DNA of 14,614 nucleotides from Candidatus Levyibacteriota bacterium (GTDB lineage Bacteria; Patescibacteriota; Microgenomatia; Levybacterales; UBA12049), in assembly GCA_016204425.1 (NCBI GenBank), contig JACQKR010000056.1:1-14614 (forward strand). The letters run 5' to 3'. The notes beneath the pieces are model-generated. The model ran no database searches. It was given only the letters and a program-made list of their open reading frames with translations, and was not told the DNA's origin. The position numbers and the translations under genes are program-made. Shown here in pieces: positions 1-4,645 of the stretch (within the stretch, counting starts at the first letter, position 1; every line of letters begins with the position of its first letter).

Positions 1-1
1 G

Positions 2-142
2 TATACCTGGTCATTTTCAGAAAGTTGTTTTGCAACAACATCTCCCCATCTTAACCAATTTTCATCTGCAGTTTTAAATGGTATTGCGACTAATCAGCAA
101 TCCGGCACGTATTCATTTACGGTAGATATAGCAACCCTGTAA
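2..142 (+). CDS. C-terminal end of a PilN-like type IV pilus assembly protein (partial)
   Basis: An open frame enters from the left edge and runs 46 codons to a TAA at 140-142. It ends in an alternating polar/hydrophobic stretch (GTYSFTVDIATL), the type of terminal beta-strand seen at the end of PilN/GspL-like ferredoxin-fold domains. The main support is context: the next gene begins one base after this stop and is PilO-like, and pilN-pilO adjacency is the usual order in type IV pilus operons. The N-terminal part, which would carry the membrane helix, lies outside the window. With only 46 residues, the family call is mostly inferred from the neighbour. Confidence 0.5.
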   Translation, partial: YTWSFSESCFATTSPHLNQFSSAVLNGIATNQQSGTYSFTVDIATL

Positions 143-143
143 T

Positions 144-872
144 ATGGCGAACACCGAACTCGACACGATTCGAATTCTCTATTATCGATACAAAGAAACT
201 CCGTTGTACAGCATCGGCATTGCTGTGTTGCTTGTTTTTCTTGTTTTACTTCTTATCGTTCGTGTCATTCTTCCTCAATTTGAGAGTTGGTTTTCAATCA
301 GAAGCGAGGCTGAGGCAACAGAGGCGAGGCTCAAAGTGCTCCAGGGGAATATCACCTTTCTTACGGGACTTTCAGATACGGATTTAGAGGACAAGCTTGC
401 GGTAGTGCAAACTGCCCTGCCGTTTGATAAAGATTATGCTGGGCTTATCAATGCAGTTGATTCATCGGCAAATAACGCTGGGATATCTGTGGGAGATTAT
501 AGCTTCAGCGTTGGTTTGCTTGCAACACCAGCTGCACAAATAAAAAATTTCTATCAAGTGCCGATAAATTTGAGTATCGCAAGCAGCCTTGAAGGATCAA
601 AAAAATTTGTGAAAGAAATAACAGAGAATGTTCCGTTATCACAGATACTTGCATGGGATGGCAGTACGAGCGGGTCAAACTTCTCAGTTGTTTTTTACTG
701 GAAAGGGTTCCCGCAAATTATTCTTAACGATGCTCTCCCGGTGAGACCGTTAACAACTGAGCAGGTACAAATTCTTGAAGACCTGAAAAAATGGAAGCGG
801 ACAATTATAGAGAATCAGCCGATTGTCGAATCGACAGATGAAGCAACCCCTGCAGCTGAGATTAGTCAGTAA
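144..872 (+). CDS. pilO: PilO-like type IV pilus inner-membrane assembly protein
   Basis: This 242-aa protein has the bitopic PilO layout. A short charged cytoplasmic N-terminus (residues 1-20) precedes one strongly hydrophobic helix (about 21-43, LYSIGIAVLLVFLVLLLIVR). A charged helical stretch likely to be coiled coil follows (about 45-72), then a mixed alpha/beta region (about 90-200) as in PilO/GspM ferredoxin-like domains. In the family, PilO pairs with PilN to form the periplasmic ring linking the inner-membrane motor to the pilus. The C-terminal tail (about 215-242) is acidic and probably disordered. The ATG starts one base after the upstream stop with no clear Shine-Dalgarno, suggesting translational coupling. 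Its last 11 bp overlap the convergent trmD gene. Identification rests on architecture and context, since PilO sequences diverge strongly. Confidence 0.7.
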   Translation: MANTELDTIRILYYRYKETPLYSIGIAVLLVFLVLLLIVRVILPQFESWFSIRSEAEATEARLKVLQGNITFLTGLSDTDLEDKLAVVQTALPFDKDYAGLINAVDSSANNAGISVGDYSFSVGLLATPAAQIKNFYQVPINLSIASSLEGSKKFVKEITENVPLSQILAWDGSTSGSNFSVVFYWKGFPQIILNDALPVRPLTTEQVQILEDLKKWKRTIIENQPIVESTDEATPAAEISQ

Positions 873-1575
873 TTTTTTTGGAGAGAAGATCGGGCCGTAT
901 TTTCAGAGTTCTTATGTTTGATTGTTCATCCCGCCACTGAGCTATTTTCTTGTGATTTCCTGATAAGAGAATTTCTGGAACGTCTTGCTCGTCATACACC
1001 TGCGGTTTGGTATATTGTGGGTATTCAAGCAATACGGTATTAAGATCTGTTCCCGTCTGCGAAAATGATTCATGCAATGTTGCCTCATCTTTCAAGACAC
1101 CGGGTAGCAGACGCGTGAGGGCATCTGTTATGATCATTGCCGGCAATTCTCCACCGGTCGTAACGAAATCACCAATTGAGATTTCTTCATCAATGTATTT
1201 TTTTACTCGTTCATCAACGCCTTCATAGTGGCCGCAGATGAGTACGAGCTGTTGGAGTTGTGCGTATTCTCTTGCTGTTTTTTGATCAAACGGCTTTCCC
1301 TGCGCACTTAGCAAGACGATTCGTCTTTTTTTGTCCGGAACGGATTGGTCCTTTGCATGTTCAATTGCTTTATGGAGGACATCAACTCGCATGACCATGC
1401 CAACTCCCCCGCCATATGCTGTGTCGTCAACGAGTTGGTGCTTTCCGATGCCAAAATCGCGAATGTTCGTATATGCAATCTGAACAAGGTTTTTCTGCTG
1501 TGCGTGCTTGATGATTGAAAAATCAAACGGGCCTTGAAACATCTCGGGAAAAAGTGTCAAAATTGAGATTTTCAT
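862..1575 (-). CDS. trmD: tRNA (guanine-N1-)-methyltransferase TrmD
   Basis: TrmD uses SAM to methylate N1 of G37 next to the anticodon of certain tRNAs, preventing +1 frameshifting. The 237-aa protein carries the family motifs in order: LTLFPEMF at the N-terminus, YGGGVGMVMR (54-63), LLSAQGKPF (88-96), LICGHYEGVDERV (112-124), SIGDFVTTGGELPAM (133-147, the trefoil-knot SAM site), RLLPGVL (155-161) and EYPQYTKPQVY (184-194), then LLSGNH. E. coli TrmD is 255 aa, so this is near full length. One oddity: the usual Asp of the DSF motif (catalytic Asp169 in E. coli) is Glu169 here (HESF). The start is fixed by the conserved MKISILTLFPEMF. A promoter-like element lies just upstream, so the gene may be transcribed separately from khpA. 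Confidence 0.97.
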   Translation of the reverse strand: MKISILTLFPEMFQGPFDFSIIKHAQQKNLVQIAYTNIRDFGIGKHQLVDDTAYGGGVGMVMRVDVLHKAIEHAKDQSVPDKKRRIVLLSAQGKPFDQKTAREYAQLQQLVLICGHYEGVDERVKKYIDEEISIGDFVTTGGELPAMIITDALTRLLPGVLKDEATLHESFSQTGTDLNTVLLEYPQYTKPQVYDEQDVPEILLSGNHKKIAQWRDEQSNIRTLKIRPDLLSKKITD

Positions 1576-1584
1576 ATTTATTCT

Positions 1585-1593
1585 ATTGTACCA
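1585..1593 (-). promoter_or_regulatory. Extended -10 promoter for trmD (TGGTACAAT)
   Basis: On the minus strand TGG-TACAAT ends 9 nt before the trmD ATG. No convincing -35 hexamer is seen at 16-18 nt spacing. With a usual 6-8 nt between -10 and transcription start, the transcript would begin 1-4 nt before the ATG, and no Shine-Dalgarno lies between. The same nonamer occurs before rpsP. Confidence 0.6.
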
Positions 1594-1613
1594 AACGTGG
1601 GTCTTGAGAAAGA

Positions 1614-1850
1614 CTATGCGGATTCAACGAGGGAAATGTTGATTCTCTTATTTTGCTTCATAGCTTGGATTTTCATAACGTTTCTGATTGAGCGGATTAC
1701 TTTGCCCTCTTTTCCGATCACTTTTCCCATATCTTCCTTGTTAACAGAAAGAGAAAATTGGACAACGCCCTCTTCTTCCTGTTCGTCAAGCGTAACATCG
1801 TCGGGAAAATCGACAATAGATTGTACAATATAAAGTAGCGTGTCTTTCAT
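1614..1850 (-). CDS. khpA: KH-domain RNA-binding protein KhpA (YlqC family)
   Basis: This 78-aa protein is a single KH domain, the normal size for KhpA/YlqC. The RNA-binding GxxG loop reads IGKEGKVIRSIR (about residues 45-56), flanked by the usual helix and followed by a final beta-strand (INISLV). An acidic stretch (about 15-30) precedes it. In other bacteria KhpA binds structured RNA, often together with KhpB, and affects cell division and translation. The gene sits between rpsP and trmD, its standard location. Its ATG shares one base with the rpsP stop (TAATG), so it is probably translated by coupling. rimM, which usually follows khpA, is absent. Confidence 0.93.
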   Translation of the reverse strand: MKDTLLYIVQSIVDFPDDVTLDEQEEEGVVQFSLSVNKEDMGKVIGKEGKVIRSIRNVMKIQAMKQNKRINISLVESA

Positions 1851-2077
1851 TATTTGACTAAGTTGAGTACGGTGAGGCTCGGTTTTGCTCCTTTTTCAAC
1901 CCAATATTTGTATCGATCGAGATTGATTTGTTTTTTTCCACCGGTTTTTCCTTTTTCATACCATCCGAGGGTTTCCGTGGCATCACCATCTCGGCGACTC
2001 CGTTTTTCTTTCACGACAATACGGAATTTTCTTTCTCCTTTTTTGCCTGTTCTTGTAAGACGAATGACTAATGACAT
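1850..2077 (-). CDS. rpsP: Small ribosomal subunit protein bS16
   Basis: The 75-aa product matches bS16, a primary-binding 30S protein of the 16S 5' domain. The typical opening VIRLTRTGKKGERKFRIVV, the RSRRDGDATETLGWYE core and the closing DRYKYWVEKGAKPS segment are all present, with length close to the usual 75-90 aa. It starts 17 bp after rnc and ends overlapping the khpA start by one base. A near-consensus promoter lies at the end of rnc, so rpsP-khpA(-trmD) can be transcribed apart from the upstream genes. The -10 element is so close to the ATG that the message would be leaderless. Confidence 0.97.
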   Translation of the reverse strand: MSLVIRLTRTGKKGERKFRIVVKEKRSRRDGDATETLGWYEKGKTGGKKQINLDRYKYWVEKGAKPSLTVLNLVK

Positions 2078-2084
2078 AAAGAGT

Positions 2085-2113
2085 ATTGTACCATTATTTA
2101 TTCAGCTTCTCAA
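2085..2113 (-). promoter_or_regulatory. Near-consensus promoter for rpsP, inside the end of rnc
   Basis: On the minus strand a -35 hexamer TTGAGA (2108-2113, 5 of 6 to TTGACA) is followed after exactly 17 nt by TACAAT (2085-2090), with an extended TG one base upstream of the -10 (2091-2093 read TGG). It is the best-formed sigma-70-type promoter in the window. The -10 ends 7 nt before the rpsP ATG, placing the expected transcription start at or within a few bases of the start codon. Confidence 0.72.
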
Positions 2114-2756
2114 GCGCCTGCTTTGCTGCTTCTTCCTCGGCTTCTTGTTTTGACTTACCGGTTCCTTCACCGACTTTGGAATTTTTGACGAAGACGCCAA
2201 TGGTGAAGATTTTTGCGTGAGGAGGGCCAACTTCTTGCATGACTTTATAGGTTGGAGAATGTTCTTTTTGCGCCTGGACATACTCTTGTAAAAGACTTTT
2301 TGGGTCTTTAAACGCTTTTTTTTCAACATACCCTTCAATCTGCGTAATGAGCGTTTCTCGTAAAAATGATCGGACAGACTCGATTCCCTGGTCAAGATAC
2401 AATGCTCCGATAAACGCTTCAAAACAATTCGCGAGCAACGTGTCATTCTCGCGTCCCTTTGACTCCTCTTCTCCACGGGAGAGTTGTAGGTATTCACCAA
2501 ACGATAGCCCGCGCGCCAGAGCTGCAAGGCTTTTTGTATTGACAAGAAGCGAGCGGAGATTTGTTAATATGCCCTCATTGTAGTGCGTATACGTGTTGTA
2601 GAGGTATTCAGAGACGATAAATGACAGGATACTGTCTCCAAGGAATTCGAGTCGCTCATTTGATTGCAATTTTTCTTTTGTCTCATTCAGGTATGAGCGA
2701 TGCATGAATGCCTGCTTAAACAATTTTTCATCGCGAAATTTCGGAATTTTAGCCAT
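2094..2756 (-). CDS. rnc: Ribonuclease III
   Basis: RNase III cuts double-stranded RNA in rRNA maturation and mRNA turnover. The 220-aa protein has the endonuclease domain (about 1-145) with signature NERLEFLGDSIL (33-44) and a C-terminal dsRNA-binding domain (about 150-220, DPKSLLQEYVQ to a KSKQEAEEEAAKQAL helix). Metal-site positions align without gaps to E. coli E38/E41/D45/E65/D114/E117 as E34, E37, D41, E61, N110 and E113. One acidic ligand (D114) is therefore Asn here, in LANCFEAFIGALYLDQG. Length is near the usual 226 aa. Its ATG overlaps the nusB stop by 8 bp (ATGGCTAA), indicating coupled translation. rnc beside nusB and rpmF makes sense as an rRNA-processing and ribosome-biogenesis group. 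Confidence 0.96.
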   Translation of the reverse strand: MAKIPKFRDEKLFKQAFMHRSYLNETKEKLQSNERLEFLGDSILSFIVSEYLYNTYTHYNEGILTNLRSLLVNTKSLAALARGLSFGEYLQLSRGEEESKGRENDTLLANCFEAFIGALYLDQGIESVRSFLRETLITQIEGYVEKKAFKDPKSLLQEYVQAQKEHSPTYKVMQEVGPPHAKIFTIGVFVKNSKVGEGTGKSKQEAEEEAAKQALEKLNK

Positions 2757-3099
2757 GTTGCGTTACCTTTCCAAGTGCACCGTTGATGAATGCCGGACTT
2801 TTATCTCCTCCAAATTCTTTTGCAAGCTCAACTGCTTCATCAATAATAACATTTGGCGGCGTTTTTTTCTCAACGGTGAGTTCGTAGATTGCGAGACGGA
2901 GTATTGCGAGGTCGACTTTGTTGATTTTCTCAACAGGAAAGTCAGGGGCTATTTTTTCGATCGTCTGGTCGACCGCGTTTTTATTTTGAAAAATCTCTTT
3001 CGCCCGAGGACTGACTTTTTGCGTATGAAAGTCCATGCTGAAAAGTTCTTGGACTAAGTCTTGTCTTCGTTTATGCCTTGGATCGTTGGGGGTTTTCAT
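2749..3099 (-). CDS. nusB: Transcription antitermination factor NusB (short form)
   Basis: NusB with NusE/S10 binds boxA RNA and supports antitermination of rRNA transcription. The C-terminal half has the clear family pattern: KINKVDLAILRLAIYEL (about 59-75) and NVIIDEAVELAKEFGGDKSP followed by FINGALGKV (about 83-111). At 116 aa it is shorter than E. coli NusB (139 aa), with the reduction in the helices between the RRQDLVQELFSMDF opening and residue 45. The ATG lies inside rpmF, giving a 29-bp overlap. An AGGAGA (3111-3116) sits about 11 nt upstream of it and supports this start. It overlaps rnc downstream by 8 bp. Confidence 0.92.
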   Translation of the reverse strand: MKTPNDPRHKRRQDLVQELFSMDFHTQKVSPRAKEIFQNKNAVDQTIEKIAPDFPVEKINKVDLAILRLAIYELTVEKKTPPNVIIDEAVELAKEFGGDKSPAFINGALGKVTQHG

Positions 3100-3295
3100 T
3101 GATTGATTGTTCTCCTGTTTTTTTCGCTATAATTTGTTGCCCTCTATAAAATCCGCATGATGGGCATACCGTGTGTGCTTTGTGTTTATTTCCGCAGTTG
3201 GTGCACGTAACAACAGATGGCATGGAAAGCGAGATGCTTGCCCTTCTTTTTCCTTGTCTTTGTCGCGAATGTCGTTTCTTTGGCTCTTGTGGCAT
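3071..3295 (-). CDS. rpmF: Large ribosomal subunit protein bL32 (zinc-ribbon form)
   Basis: This 74-aa protein has the bL32 pattern: a very basic N-terminus (PKKRHSRQRQGKRRA), then a zinc ribbon with two CxxC pairs (CTNC, about 33-36, and CPSC, about 46-49) and the FYRGQQII ending. bL32 is usually about 56-65 aa; the extra C-terminal tail of about 18 polar residues is what overlaps nusB. It is the first gene of the rpmF-nusB-rnc cluster and one of the few in the window with a Shine-Dalgarno sequence. Confidence 0.95.
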   Translation of the reverse strand: MPQEPKKRHSRQRQGKRRASISLSMPSVVTCTNCGNKHKAHTVCPSCGFYRGQQIIAKKTGEQSINENPQRSKA

Positions 3296-3298
3296 AGA

Positions 3299-3305
3299 CT
3301 CCTTT
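3299..3305 (-). promoter_or_regulatory. Shine-Dalgarno sequence of rpmF
   Basis: AAAGGAG on the minus strand lies 3 nt before the rpmF ATG. The spacing is short, but the match is the best of any gene here. It stands out because most other transcription-unit starts in the window have no ribosome-binding site. A TTGACA at 3340-3345 (minus) could be a -35, but no good -10 sits at normal spacing from it, so the promoter is unresolved. Confidence 0.55.
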
Positions 3306-3312
3306 CTGTCGT

Positions 3313-3407
3313 AATACTACCAATTTCAAATACTACAAATGTCAAATAATACAATACTTATTCTTTTTATTTGTTTATCGGTAGTATTGGTATGTATTTG
3401 TAGTATT
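3313..3407. repeat. AT-rich imperfect palindrome upstream of rpmF
   Basis: Two copies of the core AATACTAC (3313-3320 and 3329-3336) are matched by two copies of its complement GTAGTATT (3381-3388 and 3400-3407). They can pair as nested 8-bp stems. Alternatively they can pair as a 9-bp stem (3313-3321 with 3380-3388) or a 12-bp stem (3329-3340 with 3396-3407), which are interleaved and so form either exclusive or pseudoknotted structures. The same TAATACTAC word occurs in the in-frame insertion in recG. It lies in the upstream region of rpmF. Confidence 0.65.
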
Positions 3408-3446
3408 TTACCGTATTCTGCTTCAGGTTGCAAGGCAATGGTATAA

Positions 3447-3588
3447 GCATAACAGTTCACACTTCTATAACACGATTTTGTCATTGCGATCCGTCAGCTG
3501 ACGGAGAAGCAATCTCATGAGATCGCCACATCCCGCCAAGGCGGGACTCGCGATGACAGTTGTATGTTAGGACTGTGAACAGATACGT
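3447..3588. repeat. Large composite palindromic repeat (TCATTGCGA type)
   Basis: The core 3479-3558 is bounded by TGTCATTGCGA and its near-complement TCGCGATGACA (10 of 11). Inside are three further palindromes: CCGTCAGCTGACGG (3491-3504), ATCTCATGAGAT (3512-3523) and CCCGCC-AA-GGCGGG (3532-3545). The flanks also match: 3447-3473 and 3562-3588 are inverted copies at 18 of 27 positions, centred on the same point (3517.5) as the middle palindrome. The whole is therefore one imperfect palindrome of about 142 bp. The TCATTGCGA...TCGCAATGA layout resembles dispersed palindromic elements I know from CPR and other environmental genomes. It lies 16 bp after the stop of the M41-like gene and may shape that transcript's 3' end. 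Confidence 0.8.
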
Positions 3589-3604
3589 ATAAGCTGCTAT
3601 TTTT

Positions 3605-4606
3605 TTAGGAAGCTTTTGCAATAAAAACGTCAGTCGGGTACGTCTTGTGGACAAGCTCCTCAACAGTGCTTACAGGAAGGATATCTTCGTTTGTTATTCC
3701 GGGACAGTTATGTTCTTGATCGTAAAATGACTGGCATCTTCCACACAGGAACCATTCCGGTCCTTTGTCCCAGTATGAAACAATATGGTACTGGGCATTG
3801 CCTAAGTTTTCAATGACAGTATAATCGTCAGCATGCAGCCATTGCTCGTCTGACCATTCAATAGTGTTGTTCGTCACAAAAACGGCGTTGATTTCATGTA
3901 ATGGTACGCCTTCCTGATAGAGCTCCCATGCTGCCTGCTTTGGCAACCTTGCGACTTGGTTTGGCGTAAGCATGCCTTCTTTAGCGAGAATCTCAGCCGC
4001 GCGTCGAAGAACAGGCACGGAGTATCCTTTTACAAAATCAAATGCTTCTTTATAAGATTCATCTCGTGTTTTACCACCGATTTCCTCAATTGTCTTATCG
4101 ATAAATGCTATGTCCCCTCCTGCTCCGCGTGCTTTTGTTCCGGGAGGATTGATAAGACCAGCCGCTGCGATAACTTTTAGATGTTCTTTTTCCACCTGTC
4201 CGTATACAACAGCTCGTCCTTTTGATTTTTCATCAGGGTGCACGGAGAGGCTTACCGGCGCAATAATGCCATATTTTTTTTGCACGCCAATTGCTGCGAA
4301 TCCGTGGAAAAGTTCATGATACGGTGTATTGAGCTCCTCGTCAGTTCTTCTCTCCCGTTCTGAGGCTGGAGTAATATCAGGCATAGGAGCATCTCTAAGA
4401 AGAAAGCCGGGTATCCCCTGCGCAACTGTCTCCTGAATAAATTGGGAGTCGATTCCCGGAAGTGGCGGGAAAACCGGCGGCGGCCCTTCTAAAATAGCGA
4501 TCGTTTGCCTGTTTGAAAGCACAGGAAGCCCTTCAGGGTTTTTATCCGTTTCGTTTTCCTGAACTACATTGACCGGTTGGGAAACAGTGCGATTCTCAGC
4601 TCTCAT
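3605..4606 (-). CDS. Putative stand-alone FtsH-type (M41-like) zinc metallopeptidase with Cys/His knuckle
   Basis: I do not recognise this 333-aa protein as a named family, but its centre resembles the peptidase domain of FtsH. A zincin motif HELFH (97-101) is followed by a hydrophobic strand APVSLSVHP (116-124), matching the M41 order HExxH then PV-x-VSI-x-P. GAGGDIAFIDKTI (161-173) matches the M41 GAxNDL segment, whose Asp is the third zinc ligand (D165 here). A helical AFDFVKGYSVPVLRRAAEILAKEGML stretch (about 188-213) matches the M41 C-terminal helices. The HExxH-to-Asp gap is 64 residues versus about 74 in E. coli FtsH. There is no AAA+ ATPase, transmembrane helix or signal peptide; residues 1-90 are proline-rich and probably disordered. 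A C-terminal CGRC...HNC cluster (C288, C291, H299, C301) could bind a second zinc. The start is supported by a promoter just upstream. Confidence 0.55.
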   Translation of the reverse strand: MRAENRTVSQPVNVVQENETDKNPEGLPVLSNRQTIAILEGPPPVFPPLPGIDSQFIQETVAQGIPGFLLRDAPMPDITPASERERRTDEELNTPYHELFHGFAAIGVQKKYGIIAPVSLSVHPDEKSKGRAVVYGQVEKEHLKVIAAAGLINPPGTKARGAGGDIAFIDKTIEEIGGKTRDESYKEAFDFVKGYSVPVLRRAAEILAKEGMLTPNQVARLPKQAAWELYQEGVPLHEINAVFVTNNTIEWSDEQWLHADDYTVIENLGNAQYHIVSYWDKGPEWFLCGRCQSFYDQEHNCPGITNEDILPVSTVEELVHKTYPTDVFIAKAS

Positions 4607-4616
4607 ATCTTATAGT

Positions 4617-4625
4617 ATTATACCA
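4617..4625 (-). promoter_or_regulatory. Extended -10 promoter for the M41-like gene (TGGTATAAT)
   Basis: A perfect extended -10, TGG-TATAAT, on the minus strand ends 10 nt before the ATG. No clear -35 is visible. There is no Shine-Dalgarno in the 10 nt between, so the mRNA would have a leader of only a few bases. It lies in the 39-bp gap after the recG stop. Confidence 0.7.
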
Positions 4626-4645
4626 TAAAGAAAAACGTTTTGAGG

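Larger units (their letters stand above)
3296..3604. other. 309-bp non-coding region between the M41-like gene and rpmF
   Basis: No credible gene is seen on either strand. Short open frames here cross the palindromic repeats and have no start signals. The region holds the rpmF upstream sequence, an AT-rich imperfect palindrome (3313-3407) and a larger composite palindrome (3447-3588), described separately. The remaining stretches (about 3408-3446 and 3589-3604) show nothing recognisable. Confidence 0.7.

Noticed and set aside
848..880. Intrinsic terminator after pilO
   Set aside because: There is a T-run after the stop, but the only stem before it is CTGA...TCAG, four base pairs, and it lies inside both genes' ends.
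3481..3663. 60-codon minus-strand frame over the composite palindrome
   Set aside because: It translates repeat DNA and overlaps the end of the M41-like gene; no start signal or protein-like character.
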